A DNA stretch of 64,000 nt from Pseudomonas koreensis (lineage in GTDB: Bacteria; Pseudomonadota; Gammaproteobacteria; Pseudomonadales; Pseudomonadaceae): positions 82,296 to 146,295 of the forward strand of contig NZ_JAOEJU010000017.1 in assembly GCF_025447595.1 (NCBI RefSeq), given 5' to 3'. This document shows positions 34,610 to 44,121 of the stretch, piece by piece (the stretch's first letter is position 1; the number at the start of each line of letters is the position of its first letter). The translations under genes were made by a program, and so were the position numbers. Below the pieces are notes generated by a model. The model did not search any database and was not told the origin of the DNA. It saw nothing but the letters and a program-made list of their open reading frames with translations.

Positions 34610-35952
34610 GCCAGATCCTCCACGGCGCGGACGAACTGGTGACCACGGTCTTCGTAATTCTTGAACATGTCGAAACTGGCGCAGGCCGGCGACAGCAGCA
34701 CCACGTCACCCGGTTGGGCGGCGGCGCGGCATTTCTCGACGGCGTCGATCAGTGTGGTGGCGCGGATCAACGGCACGGCGTCGCCGATGGCTTCGCCGAT
34801 CTTGTCGGAGTCGCGGCCCATCAGGATCACGGCGTGGCAATGAGCGGCGACCGGATCTCGCATGTCCTTGAACTCGGCACCCTTGCCGTCGCCACCGGCG
34901 ATCAGCACGACCTTGCCGGTGATGTCCGCACCCAGGCCTTCGATGGCGGCCAGTGCGGCGCCGACGTTGGTGGCTTTGGAATCGTTGTAGTAACCGACGC
35001 CGTCCAGATCACGCACCCACTGGCAACGGTGTTCGAGACCGGCGAAGGTGCGCAGTGCTGCCAGCATGGCGTCGAACGGCAGCCCGACCGCGTGGCCGAG
35101 CGCCAGCGCCGCCAGGGCATTGGACTGGTTGTGGGCGCCGCGAATCTTCAATTCGCGCACCGGCATCAGGTTCTGGAATTCGAAGGCCAGGTATTTCTCG
35201 CCATTCTCTTCGCGCAGGCCGAATGCCTTGAAATCGGGTTTGGTCAGGCCGAAGGTCCAGCATGGCTGGCCTTCGCCCATCAGCGGACGGGTCAAGGCGT
35301 CCTGACGGTTGACCACGAACTGCTTCGCACCGCGGAAGATCCGGTGCTTGGCCAGGTGATAGGCCGGCAGACCGCTGTAGCGGTCCATGTGGTCTTCGCT
35401 GATATTGAGCACAGTCGCCACTTCGGCGTTGAGCTGGTCGGTGGTTTCCAGCTGGAAGCTCGACAGTTCCATCACGTACAGCTCGACGTCATCGCTGAGC
35501 AGATCCAGCGCCGGCGTACCGAGGTTGCCGCCCACGGCCACGCGTTTGCCGGCCGCAGCCGCCATCTCGCCGACCAGGGTGGTGACGGTGCTTTTTGCGT
35601 TGGAACCGCTGATGGCCACGATCGGCGCCTTCGCGTTACGCGCGAACAGCTCGATATCGCCGGACAGCTTCACGCCACGGGCCGCGGCGGCTTGCAGGGC
35701 CGGGGTCGCCAGCGCCAGGCCGGGGCTCACGTAGAGCTCGTCGGCACGGCACAGGAATTCGACGTCCAGCTCGCCACAACGCACTTCCACGTGCGGATAG
35801 TCACGCTGGAGCGTGGCCAGTTCCGGTGGATTTTCCCGCGTGTCGGCCACGGCAAACGCCACGCCCCGGTTCGCCAGGAAGCGAACCAGGGACATGCCGC
35901 TCTTGCCGAGGCCGACAACGATGCGGAAGTGGTCAGAAGCGATCAGAGACAC
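34606..35952 (-). CDS. murD: UDP-N-acetylmuramoyl-L-alanine--D-glutamate ligase
   Basis: MurD (448 aa) adds D-Glu to UDP-MurNAc-L-Ala. The ATP-binding motif is GSNAKST (116-122) rather than the GTNGKST of E. coli; as far as I recall this variant is usual in Pseudomonas. An N-terminal Rossmann-like GLGKSGMSLVRF is present. It lies 5 bases after mraY. Confidence 0.96.
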   Translation of the reverse strand: MSLIASDHFRIVVGLGKSGMSLVRFLANRGVAFAVADTRENPPELATLQRDYPHVEVRCGELDVEFLCRADELYVSPGLALATPALQAAAARGVKLSGDIELFARNAKAPIVAISGSNAKSTVTTLVGEMAAAAGKRVAVGGNLGTPALDLLSDDVELYVMELSSFQLETTDQLNAEVATVLNISEDHMDRYSGLPAYHLAKHRIFRGAKQFVVNRQDALTRPLMGEGQPCWTFGLTKPDFKAFGLREENGEKYLAFEFQNLMPVRELKIRGAHNQSNALAALALGHAVGLPFDAMLAALRTFAGLEHRCQWVRDLDGVGYYNDSKATNVGAALAAIEGLGADITGKVVLIAGGDGKGAEFKDMRDPVAAHCHAVILMGRDSDKIGEAIGDAVPLIRATTLIDAVEKCRAAAQPGDVVLLSPACASFDMFKNYEDRGHQFVRAVEDLA

Positions 35953-35957
35953 TCGTT

Positions 35958-37040
35958 CTACCTCAGCTTCAGGGTGGCAAGGCCGATCAGCACGAGAATC
36001 ACGGTGATGATCCAGAAACGGACGATCACGCGCGGCTCGGGCCAGCCCTTGAGTTCAAAGTGGTGGTGAATCGGTGCCATGCGGAACACACGGCGACCGG
36101 TCAGCTTAAAGGACGCAACCTGAATGACGACTGACAGGGTTTCCATCACGAACACGCCGCCCATGATGAACAGGACGATTTCCTGACGGACGATCACCGC
36201 GATGGTGCCCAGGGCCGCGCCCAGCGCCAGTGCGCCGACGTCGCCCATAAAAACTTGCGCAGGGTAGGTGTTGAACCACAGGAAGCCCAGGCCGGCGCCG
36301 ATCAATGCGCCGCAGAACACGATCAGCTCACCTGCGCCCGGTACGTACGGGATCAGCAGGTATTCAGCGAATTTCACGTTACCCGACAGGTAGCAGAAGA
36401 TCCCCAGGCCACCGCCGACCATCACCGTCGGCATGATCGCCAGACCGTCGAGGCCGTCGGTGAGGTTGACCGCGTTGCTCGAACCGACGATCACGAAGTA
36501 CGTCAGCACGATGAAACCCGCGCCCAGCGGAATGCTGTAGTCCTTGAGCATCGGCAGGATCAGGGTGGTTTCCACCGGCGTGGAGGCGGTCATATAAAGA
36601 AAGATCGCCGCGCCGAGGCCGAACACCGATTGCCAGAAATACTTCCAGCGACTCGGCAGGCCACGGGAGTTCTTCTCGATCACCTTGCGGTAGTCGTCGA
36701 CCCAGCCGATGGCGCCGAACAGCAGGGTCACCAGCAGCACGACCCACACATAACGGTTGCTGAGGTCAGCCCACAGCAAAGTGCTGACGCCGATCGAAGA
36801 CAGAATCAGCGCGCCACCCATGGTCGGCGTACCGGATTTGGACAGGTGCGATTGCGGGCCGTCGTTACGAACGGACTGACCGATCTGACGGTTCTGCAGG
36901 GTGCGGATCATCCACGGGCCGTAGCACAGCGACAAGACCAGCGCGGTCAGCACACCGAGGATCCCGCGCAGGGTCAGGTACTGGAAGACCGCGAAGCCTT
37001 TGTAGAACTGTTGCAGATACTCCGCTAGCAGCAGCAGCAT
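35958..37040 (-). CDS. mraY: Phospho-N-acetylmuramoyl-pentapeptide-transferase
   Basis: Polytopic enzyme (360 aa, same as E. coli) that transfers phospho-MurNAc-pentapeptide to undecaprenyl phosphate giving lipid I. The catalytic DDYRK is at 115-119, and a second conserved region NAVNLTDGLDGLA is present. The start ATG at 37040 shares a base with the murF stop (TAATG); a frame to 37067 would lie inside murF. Confidence 0.97.
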   Translation of the reverse strand: MLLLLAEYLQQFYKGFAVFQYLTLRGILGVLTALVLSLCYGPWMIRTLQNRQIGQSVRNDGPQSHLSKSGTPTMGGALILSSIGVSTLLWADLSNRYVWVVLLVTLLFGAIGWVDDYRKVIEKNSRGLPSRWKYFWQSVFGLGAAIFLYMTASTPVETTLILPMLKDYSIPLGAGFIVLTYFVIVGSSNAVNLTDGLDGLAIMPTVMVGGGLGIFCYLSGNVKFAEYLLIPYVPGAGELIVFCGALIGAGLGFLWFNTYPAQVFMGDVGALALGAALGTIAVIVRQEIVLFIMGGVFVMETLSVVIQVASFKLTGRRVFRMAPIHHHFELKGWPEPRVIVRFWIITVILVLIGLATLKLR

Positions 37041-38407
37041 TAATGTTTCTCCAGACTGGACCCGCACAGGGCCGCAACGATGTTTTCCATCGCTGCGCTG
37101 CGCGAACCCTTGATCAAAATGGTGGTGTTTGTGTCCTGCTCGGCGCCGAGGGCCTGGATCAGTTCGGCTTGTGTGCCGAAGTGATGCGCCTCGTTACCGA
37201 ATGCGTTCACGGCGTGGACCATGTTCGGCCCGACGGCGTAAAGCGCGGAAACCTTGCCCCGGGCGTATTCGCCCACGTCGCGGTGCCCCTGCTCCGCCCA
37301 GTCGCCCAACTCGCCGATATCCCCGAGCACCAGAACGGTGCGGCCGGAAAAGCCGGCGAGTATATCAACGGCCGCGCACATCGAGGTGGGGTTCGCGTTG
37401 TAAGTGTCATCGATCACGCGCATGCCGTTTTTCGCCAGTTGCGCGACGGTGCGACCCTTGACCGGTTGTACCGCGCCAAGCCCGGTGGCAATGCCGAACA
37501 GCGACACGCCCAAAGCGTGAGCGGCAGCGGCGGCAGCCATGGCGTTGGCGACGTTATGGGTGCCGAGCAGGTTCAGTTGAACCCGTTCCACACCTTCAGG
37601 ACTGTGCAGGTTGAACGCCGGGCAGCCACGGGCATCGGTGGCCAAGTCGCTGGCGTAAAAATCCGCCTGAGTGTTGCTCAGGGCAAACGTCAGCACCTTG
37701 CGCGCGCCGGCGCGGGTCTTCCAGATGCCAAACGCCTTGTCATCGAGGTTCAGCACGGCGACGCCATCGGCCGCCAGCCCTTCGATGATTTCGCCTTTGG
37801 CTTCGACGATTTTCTCCGGCCCGCCGAACTCACCGACGTGGGCGGTCCCGGCGTTGTTGAGGATCGCCACGTGCGGCTTGGTCAGCCCTACGGTGTAAGC
37901 GATTTCACCCAGACGCGAGGCGCCCAGTTCGATCACCGCCGCGCTGTGTTCCGGGGCAAGTTCGAGCAGGGTCAGCGGTACGCCGAGGTCGTTGTTCAGG
38001 TTGCCACGGGTCGCGTGTACCGAGCCGCGCGTGCGCAGGATGCTCGCGAGCATTTCCTTGACCGTGGTCTTGCCGCTGGAACCGGTAACGGCCGCGACCG
38101 GTTTGGTGAATGCGGCACGGTTCAACGCACCCAGCTGGCCGAGGGCCTGACGGGTGTCCTTGACCAGCAATTGCGGCAGCGTGCTGTCGGCGACTTCGCG
38201 CTCGACCAATGCCGCGACGGCGCCTTTGGCAGCGACTTCATTCAGATAGTCATGACCGTCGAAACGCGGGCCGGTCAGGGCAATAAACAATTGGCCGGCC
38301 TTGATCGCGCGGCTGTCGATGCTCACGCCGTCAAAACTGGCGTCGGCACTGATCAGACGGGCGTCGAGCGCGTTGGTCAGTTCGCTGAGTTTCAGGGCCT
38401 TAAGCAT
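37040..38407 (-). CDS. murF: UDP-N-acetylmuramoyl-tripeptide--D-alanyl-D-alanine ligase
   Basis: MurF (455 aa) adds the D-Ala-D-Ala dipeptide. The ATP motif is TGSSGKTTVKEM with GSSGKTT at 109-115, and the substrate-binding segments FDGHDYL and DDTYNANPTSM are present. It overlaps murE by 8 bases and mraY by 1. Confidence 0.97.
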   Translation of the reverse strand: MLKALKLSELTNALDARLISADASFDGVSIDSRAIKAGQLFIALTGPRFDGHDYLNEVAAKGAVAALVEREVADSTLPQLLVKDTRQALGQLGALNRAAFTKPVAAVTGSSGKTTVKEMLASILRTRGSVHATRGNLNNDLGVPLTLLELAPEHSAAVIELGASRLGEIAYTVGLTKPHVAILNNAGTAHVGEFGGPEKIVEAKGEIIEGLAADGVAVLNLDDKAFGIWKTRAGARKVLTFALSNTQADFYASDLATDARGCPAFNLHSPEGVERVQLNLLGTHNVANAMAAAAAAHALGVSLFGIATGLGAVQPVKGRTVAQLAKNGMRVIDDTYNANPTSMCAAVDILAGFSGRTVLVLGDIGELGDWAEQGHRDVGEYARGKVSALYAVGPNMVHAVNAFGNEAHHFGTQAELIQALGAEQDTNTTILIKGSRSAAMENIVAALCGSSLEKH

Positions 38408-39863
38408 GGGCCACCTCCCACGCGGTCAGGGCGTGATCAGCCTCGACCAGATCGGAAAACGCATGGCGCTCGCCGTTGATTTCCTGATAGTCCTCGTGAC
38501 CTTTACCGGCCAGAACGATCACGTCATCCGCCGAAGCGCCGGCAATCAGTTGCGCGATGGCCTGGCCGCGACCGGCCACGAACGTCACTTTATCCACAGC
38601 CGTGAAACCGGCGCGGATGTCATCGAAAATCACCGCTGGGTCTTCGGTGCGCGGGTTGTCATCGGTGACCAGCACGCGGTCGGCCAGACGCTCGACCACT
38701 TCGGCCATCAGCGGACGCTTGCCGCGATCACGGTCACCGCCACAGCCGAACAGGCACAGCAGTTGGCCTTTGACGTGCGGGCGAAGCGCAGTCAGAACTT
38801 TTTCCAGCGCATCCGGGGTGTGGGCGTAATCGACCACCACCAGCGGCTGAGTGCCGCCGCCGAGACGCTGCATGCGTCCGGCCGGGCCTTCGAGTTTCGG
38901 CAGCACCTTGAGGATTTCGTCGAGGGCGTAGTCCAGCCCCAGCAAGGCACCGACGGCGGCCAGTACGTTGCTCAGGTTGAAACGGCCCAGCAATGTGCTG
39001 CGCAGATGATGTTCGCCCTGCGGCGTGACCAGCGTGGCGCGCACGCCATGGTCATCGAACTGCGCTTCACGCACATAGAGATAGGCGCTGCTGTCGAGCA
39101 GGCTGTAAGTGATCAGACGCGACTCACGCTTTTCAGCGGCCAGTTGCCGGCCGAAATCGTCGTCGAGGTTGACCACGCGGCACTTCAAGTCATTCCAGGC
39201 AAACAGCTTGGCCTTCGCTTCGGCGTAGGCCTCCATGGTGCCGTGGTAATCGAGGTGATCGCGGGACAGGTTGGTCATCACCGCCACGTCGAACGCCAGC
39301 GCGGTGACCCGGCCCTGATCCAGACCGTGGGACGAAACTTCCATGGCCACGGCTTTGGCGCCGGCCTTCTTCAGGTCGCCCAGGGTCGCTTGCATGGCAA
39401 TCGGATTCGGCGTGGTGTGCAGGCCGCTTTGCAGCGAGCCGTGGAAACCGGAGCCGAGGGTGCCGACGATGCCGCAATGCTGACCGAGCAGGTCCAGCGC
39501 CTGCGCCACCAGTTGGGTCACGCTGGTCTTGCCGTTGGTGCCGGTCACGCCGATCAGGTTCAGGTGATGACTAGGCTCACCGTAAAAACGCCCGGCGATG
39601 TCCGACAACTGCGCCGCCAAGCCCTTGACCGGAATCAGCGGCACTTCGGTGATCGGCAGCACGGTGGCGCCTTCCACTTCATAAGCTACGGCAGCAGCAC
39701 CGCGCTGCAAGGCGTCGGCAATGTGCGCACGCCCGTCGAACTTGCCGCCGGGCACGGCGAGGAACAAGTCACCCGCGCGTACGTTGCGACTGTCGAGCGC
39801 CAGTTCACGGATCAACAGATCGTGGCCGGCGTGGGGGAAAATCTTGTTCAGACTCAGAGACAT
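38400..39863 (-). CDS. murE: UDP-N-acetylmuramoyl-L-alanyl-D-glutamate--2,6-diaminopimelate ligase
   Basis: MurE (487 aa) adds the third residue of the stem peptide. The ATP motif GTNGKTS is at 108-114. The DNPR motif near residue 402 (DNPRTEDP) marks the meso-diaminopimelate-specific form, as expected in a Gram-negative. It overlaps ftsI by 1 base. Confidence 0.97.
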   Translation of the reverse strand: MSLSLNKIFPHAGHDLLIRELALDSRNVRAGDLFLAVPGGKFDGRAHIADALQRGAAAVAYEVEGATVLPITEVPLIPVKGLAAQLSDIAGRFYGEPSHHLNLIGVTGTNGKTSVTQLVAQALDLLGQHCGIVGTLGSGFHGSLQSGLHTTPNPIAMQATLGDLKKAGAKAVAMEVSSHGLDQGRVTALAFDVAVMTNLSRDHLDYHGTMEAYAEAKAKLFAWNDLKCRVVNLDDDFGRQLAAEKRESRLITYSLLDSSAYLYVREAQFDDHGVRATLVTPQGEHHLRSTLLGRFNLSNVLAAVGALLGLDYALDEILKVLPKLEGPAGRMQRLGGGTQPLVVVDYAHTPDALEKVLTALRPHVKGQLLCLFGCGGDRDRGKRPLMAEVVERLADRVLVTDDNPRTEDPAVIFDDIRAGFTAVDKVTFVAGRGQAIAQLIAGASADDVIVLAGKGHEDYQEINGERHAFSDLVEADHALTAWEVAHA

Positions 39864-41605
39864 CAGCCGCGCCCTCCATTGGCTTTCAGCGGAACGGCCG
39901 GGGTGGCGTTGGCCTGTTGTGTGGTCGGCAGGTTGTCCGGGGTGACGTTCATCAGGCGCAGGGTGCCCGACATCACACGGCTGAACACCGGCGCCGAGAC
40001 CAGACCACCGAAGTAACCGGCCTTGGTCGGTTCATCGATCACCACGACGATTGCATAACGTGGATCGCTCATCGGGCCGAAACCGGCGAACAGCGAACGA
40101 TAAGAGTTTTCGGCGTAGCCCTTGGTGCCGACCGACGTTTTACGCGCAGTACCGGACTTGCCGCCTACGTGATACGCCGGCACCTGCGCACGGAATACAC
40201 CGCGCGGGGCTTCGATCACTTGTTGCAGCATGCCTTGCATGGTTTTCGCGACGGCTTCCGGCAGCACCTGGGTGGTCTGCGGCGCCTTGTCGGTTTTGAT
40301 CAGGGTCAGCGGTGCCAGACGACCGTTGTTGGCCAGGGCCGAGAACGCGTGCACCAGCTGGATCGCGGTCACCGAAATACCGTAGCCGTACGACAGCGTG
40401 GCGGTCTCGGCCTTGCGCCACTCGCGGTAATTCGGCAGGTTGCCGACACGTTCGCCCGGAAAGCCGAGGCCGGTGTCCTGGCCGAGGCCGACTTTCTGTG
40501 CGAGGCGGAAAATGGTTTCTCCGCCGATATCGAACGCGACCTTACTCATGCCGACGTTACTGGAATTGATCAGAATACCGGTCAGGTCGAGTACCGGACC
40601 TTCGGTCTTCGATACGTCCTTGATCGTGTATTTGCCGATCTGCAGGGAGCCCGGATACACCTCGACGGTGTCGCTCGGTTTCCAGCGGCCGGTTTCGATC
40701 GCCGCGCTCATCGAGATCGCTTTCATGGTCGAACCAGGTTCGAACACGTCGATCATCGCGCGGTTACGCATCATCGCCGGTTGCAGGTTGCGACGGTTGT
40801 TCGGGTTGTAGGTCGGCTGGTTGACCATGGCGAGGATCTCGCCGGTCTTCACGTCCATGATCACCAGACTGCCGGCCTTGGCGCCGTTCTCGATGATCGC
40901 GTTACGCAGCTCGCGGTTGGCCAGGTATTGCAGACGCAGGTCAATCGACAACGCCAAGGGCTTGCCGGCCTTGGCGTTTTTGGTGACCTGGACATCCTTG
41001 ATCAGCCGTCCGCGCCGATCCTTGATGACTTGCCGCTTGCCGGGCACGCCGGCCAGCCATTCATCGTAGGCCAGTTCGACGCCTTCACGACCATGGTCAT
41101 CGATGTCGGTGAACCCGACCATGTGCGCCGTCACTTCACCGGCCGGATAGAACCGACGGAACTCTTCGATGCCGTAGACGCCCGGCACTTTAAGGTCGAG
41201 CACGGACTGGCCCTGCTCGGGGGTCAACCCGCGCACCAGATAAATGAATTCTTTGTTGGCCTGGGCTTCGAGACGTTCGGCCAGGGCTTTTGGATCCTGC
41301 CCCAGCGCGGCAGCCAGTGCCGGCCACTTCTCTTTGGCCAGCTGCATTTCCTTGGCGTTGGCCCACAGGGTGGTCACCGGCGTACTGACGGCCAGCGGCT
41401 CGCCGTTACGGTCGGTGATCAGACCCCGGTGCGCCGGAATCGGAATATGACGAACGCTGCGCGCATCGCCCTGACCTTTAAGGAAGTCGCGGTCGACCAC
41501 TTGCAGGTCGATGATGCGCCAGCAGATGGCAGCCACCATCATGCCCAGCAGACCGACCACCAGACGGAAGCGCCACGGGAAGAGTGCCCCTTCGAGTTTC
41601 ATCAT
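39863..41605 (-). CDS. ftsI: Septal peptidoglycan transpeptidase FtsI (PBP3)
   Basis: Class B penicillin-binding protein (580 aa), the septal crosslinking enzyme. It has an N-terminal membrane anchor (about 15-35), a dimerisation domain, and a transpeptidase domain with STMK (active Ser292), SSN and KSGT motifs. The C-terminus ends just before the murE start. It overlaps ftsL by 4 bases. Confidence 0.97.
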   Translation of the reverse strand: MMKLEGALFPWRFRLVVGLLGMMVAAICWRIIDLQVVDRDFLKGQGDARSVRHIPIPAHRGLITDRNGEPLAVSTPVTTLWANAKEMQLAKEKWPALAAALGQDPKALAERLEAQANKEFIYLVRGLTPEQGQSVLDLKVPGVYGIEEFRRFYPAGEVTAHMVGFTDIDDHGREGVELAYDEWLAGVPGKRQVIKDRRGRLIKDVQVTKNAKAGKPLALSIDLRLQYLANRELRNAIIENGAKAGSLVIMDVKTGEILAMVNQPTYNPNNRRNLQPAMMRNRAMIDVFEPGSTMKAISMSAAIETGRWKPSDTVEVYPGSLQIGKYTIKDVSKTEGPVLDLTGILINSSNVGMSKVAFDIGGETIFRLAQKVGLGQDTGLGFPGERVGNLPNYREWRKAETATLSYGYGISVTAIQLVHAFSALANNGRLAPLTLIKTDKAPQTTQVLPEAVAKTMQGMLQQVIEAPRGVFRAQVPAYHVGGKSGTARKTSVGTKGYAENSYRSLFAGFGPMSDPRYAIVVVIDEPTKAGYFGGLVSAPVFSRVMSGTLRLMNVTPDNLPTTQQANATPAVPLKANGGRG

Positions 41606-41895
41606 GGCGCCACCATCTTCACGTCAGCCGCGCCGGGGATGTGCATCTTCAGTTGTTCGGTGGCCAGCACTTCAATCCGGCTGTGGGCGGTCCAGGTGCT
41701 TTGCTCCAGGATCAGGCGCCCCCATTCGGCCTGCGCCTTGTCGCGCACGCTCAGTTCGTTGTACAGGGTGTTGAGCAACTGCCGGTTCCAGTGGGCGCTG
41801 TAAGACACGCCGATGGCCGACACGAGCACGCCGATGAACAGCAGCAGCATGAAAAAGCTGCCGCCGGGCAATGGCTTGGCGAAAAGCTTGCTCAC
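41602..41895 (-). CDS. ftsL: Cell division protein FtsL
   Basis: Short bitopic protein (97 aa): one membrane segment (about 9-30, FFMLLLFIGVLVSAIGVSY), then a periplasmic leucine-zipper-like coiled coil. It forms the FtsQLB complex. Little primary sequence is conserved in this family, so identity rests on position between rsmH and ftsI plus architecture; both overlaps are 4 bases. Confidence 0.93.
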   Translation of the reverse strand: MSKLFAKPLPGGSFFMLLLFIGVLVSAIGVSYSAHWNRQLLNTLYNELSVRDKAQAEWGRLILEQSTWTAHSRIEVLATEQLKMHIPGAADVKMVAP

Positions 41896-42839
41896 CGCAG
41901 CTTCTCCGCGACGCGCATGACGGCGCTACGGGAACGTGGGTTGGCTTTGAGTTCGGCGTCGGAGGCCGTCTGCGCTTTGCCATGGACTTTGATTTTCGGT
42001 TCGAACGCAACGTGGCGAACCGGCAGGTTACGCGGCAGGTTGTCAGCTTCGCCTTTCACCAGCTTGCGCATGAACAGTTTGACGATACGGTCTTCCAGCG
42101 AGTGGAAGCTGATCACGACCAGGCGACCGCCCACTTCCAGGCATTCGAGCGCGGCTTCAAGACCCGCTTCCAGATCGCCCAGTTCGTTGTTGACGTGAAT
42201 GCGCAGGCCCTGGAATGCGCGGGTTGCCGGGTTCTTGCCCTTTTCCCACGCCGGGTTGGCGACTTTCAGGACTTCGGCCAGATCGGCGGTGCGCTCGAAC
42301 GGCGTGATGTCACGGCGTTCGGCCACGGCACGGGCCATGCGACCGGAGAAACGCTCTTCGCCGTACTCCTTGAAAACACGGGCAATTTCTTCCACCGGCG
42401 CGGTGTTGACGAACTCGGCTGCGCTGATGCCACGGGACGGATCCATGCGCATGTCCAGCGGGCCGTCGTTGAGGAAGCTGAAGCCGCGCTCGGCATCATC
42501 GAGCTGCGGCGAAGACACACCCAGATCCAGCAGAATGCCGCTGACCTTGCCGGCCAGACCCTGTTCGGCAACGACCGAACCGAGCTCGGCAAAGCTGCGC
42601 TGCACAACGACAAAGCGGCCGTCTTCGGCCGCTAGCGTTTGCCCGGTGGCAATCGCTTGAGGATCCTTGTCAAATCCGATGAGCCGACCATCCGGCCCGA
42701 GCTTACTCAGGATCAACCGGCTGTGCCCGCCGCGCCCGAACGTGCCGTCCAGATAGCAGCCATCAGGACGTACGGCGAGAGCCTCGACGGCTTCGTCAAG
42801 CAGTACGGTGATGTGGTTAAAGCCGCTATCAATAGTCAC
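41892..42839 (-). CDS. rsmH: 16S rRNA (cytosine(1402)-N(4))-methyltransferase
   Basis: RsmH (formerly MraW, 315 aa) methylates C1402 of 16S rRNA with SAM. The SAM-binding signature YLDGTFGRGGHS is at the N-terminus, and the GILLDLGVSSPQLD and SFHSLEDRIVK motifs are present. It overlaps mraZ and ftsL by 4 bases each. Confidence 0.97.
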   Translation of the reverse strand: MTIDSGFNHITVLLDEAVEALAVRPDGCYLDGTFGRGGHSRLILSKLGPDGRLIGFDKDPQAIATGQTLAAEDGRFVVVQRSFAELGSVVAEQGLAGKVSGILLDLGVSSPQLDDAERGFSFLNDGPLDMRMDPSRGISAAEFVNTAPVEEIARVFKEYGEERFSGRMARAVAERRDITPFERTADLAEVLKVANPAWEKGKNPATRAFQGLRIHVNNELGDLEAGLEAALECLEVGGRLVVISFHSLEDRIVKLFMRKLVKGEADNLPRNLPVRHVAFEPKIKVHGKAQTASDAELKANPRSRSAVMRVAEKLR

Positions 42840-43291
42840 AGGATCAGATCACGCAGTTCGTCAGGCATGGCGCCCGGTTGTTGTATGGCAGCCAGGTCAG
42901 CGGCAGAAACCGCGTTCCAGGCATCTTCGTCCCACAGTTGGAACTTGTTCAGTTGGCCCACCAGCATCGCGCGCTTGTCGAGCTTCGCGTATTCGCGCAG
43001 GCGCGGCGGCACCAGGAAACGACCACTGCCGTCGAGCTCGAGGTCAACGGCATTACCAATCAATAAACGTTGCAGACGACGGTTCTCTTCGCGAAGCGAA
43101 GGAAGCGCGCGCAACTTGGTTTCAATAATTTCCCACTCATCGAGCGGGTAGACACACAAACATGGATCAACGGCATCAATGGTCACGATCAACTGGCCGG
43201 AACTGCGCGAATCGAGCTCGTCACGGTACCGGCTCGGCATGGCGAGACGGCCCTTTGCGTCGAGACTGATAGCGTTAGCTCCGCGAAACAC
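42836..43291 (-). CDS. mraZ: Transcriptional regulator MraZ
   Basis: MraZ (151 aa) has two SpoVT/AbrB-like DNA-binding repeats (about 5-52 and 77-124; DAKGRLAMPSRYR and DGSGRFLVPPRLR). In E. coli it represses its own operon. The frame starts at GTG (43291) with GGAG about 10 bases upstream. Three putative MraZ boxes lie about 40 bases upstream, so the same autoregulation is likely. Confidence 0.96.
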   Translation of the reverse strand: MFRGANAISLDAKGRLAMPSRYRDELDSRSSGQLIVTIDAVDPCLCVYPLDEWEIIETKLRALPSLREENRRLQRLLIGNAVDLELDGSGRFLVPPRLREYAKLDKRAMLVGQLNKFQLWDEDAWNAVSAADLAAIQQPGAMPDELRDLIL

Positions 43292-43332
43292 GTCTGCGTT
43301 TCTCCAATTCTTATCGTTTTGAGCTCAAAAAA

Positions 43333-43357
43333 CCCACTTCATGCCACTTTCCGCCAC
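43333..43357 (-). promoter_or_regulatory. MraZ operator: three direct repeats at 10-bp spacing
   Basis: On the - strand, GTGGC-N5-GTGGC-N5-GTGGG. The TGGN-type unit repeated three times with 5-base spacers is the arrangement known for MraZ binding. The boxes sit immediately after the predicted transcription start, so binding should block RNA polymerase. Confidence 0.75.
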
Positions 43358-43365
43358 TTGCGCAC

Positions 43366-43395
43366 ACTATAGGAATGCGCCCACCACACCGTCAA
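43366..43395 (-). promoter_or_regulatory. Predicted sigma-70 promoter of mraZ/dcw operon
   Basis: TTGACG (43390-43395) and TATAGT (43366-43371) on the - strand, spaced 18 bases. A start near 43359 would place the MraZ boxes at about +2 to +26. Confidence 0.7.
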
Positions 43396-43695
43396 GGCGC
43401 GGATTAAAGGAAAACCCTTACAGAACGGAGATTTAGGAGCATAAAAGGAGGAGCAACGAGAATCTGGCGGATGCTTTTATCCAATAACTTGAAGCAGCAC
43501 TGAAAGCTGCGCTCGAAAGTTAAAGTAATTTGTTAAGAGTAAGATTTTTTCGGTATTACAAAAGCGCTTCTGCTGTTGATTGAAGCAAGGTGGGAAATGG
43601 CTATTACTGCGTTTGCCGCTGCCGGATTTCCAGCGCAGGCCTGCTGATAATAAACAGCCCTGTCGCCTTTAATTCAAGCAGGGAAAAGAAAAAGG
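43396..43695. other. Non-coding interval between mraZ promoter and rnpB end
   Basis: About 300 A/T-rich bases with no supported gene. A short ATG frame of 16 codons at 43597-43647 follows an AGGTGG but has no further support. The stretch CCCTG...CAGGG near 43657-43682, followed on the - strand side of rnpB by pyrimidine-rich sequence, may take part in rnpB 3' end formation. Confidence 0.5.
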
Positions 43696-44048
43696 TGGAG
43701 AGTCGATCTGTAAGCCGGGTTCTGTCTTGAACAGTCATTCGTCTACGATGGCCATCACTGGACATCTTTAGCAACCTACCCGGTCCCAGCGCGGGCCACG
43801 CCTTGGGACCCTATTTGGTCTTGCTCCAAGTGGGGTTTACCTAGCCACGAACTGTTGCCAGACGTGCGGTGCGCTCTTACCGCACCTTTTCACCCTTACC
43901 GGCGCCGAAGCGCTTAGGCGGTTATTTTCTGTGGCACTTTCCGTAGGCTCACGCCTCCCAGGCATTACCTGGCACTTCGCCCTATGGAGCCCGGACTTTC
44001 CTCCCCCCCCTAATTTTCATAGAGGGCAGCGACTGTCCGATCGACTCT
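43696..44048 (-). ncRNA. rnpB: RNase P RNA (class A)
   Basis: The RNA component of RNase P matures tRNA 5' ends. Read on the - strand, the 5' part has AGGAAAGTCCGGGCTCC and the P4 region; the 3' half has ACAGAACCCGGCTTACAG, and the 5' and 3' ends (AGTCGATC / GATCGACT) pair as helix P1. The length of about 353 nt fits gamma-proteobacterial class A RNAs. The position next to rsmI and mraZ is the same as in P. aeruginosa. Ends are estimated from the P1 helix. Confidence 0.95.
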
Positions 44049-44121
44049 CCGCCGCGCAGGTTAACGGCAGAGCGGCCGAAGAACAAGCGCTAATAGCCCG
44101 CAAACCGGTCTGCGCGACGGG

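Noticed and set aside
39917..41803. 628-codon + strand frame opposite ftsI
   Set aside because: Shadow of ftsI/ftsL; low-complexity His/Arg/Gln-rich translation.
43597..43647. 16-codon ATG frame with an AGGTGG site between rnpB and mraZ
   Set aside because: Too short to judge without conservation or expression data; noted only in the interval description.
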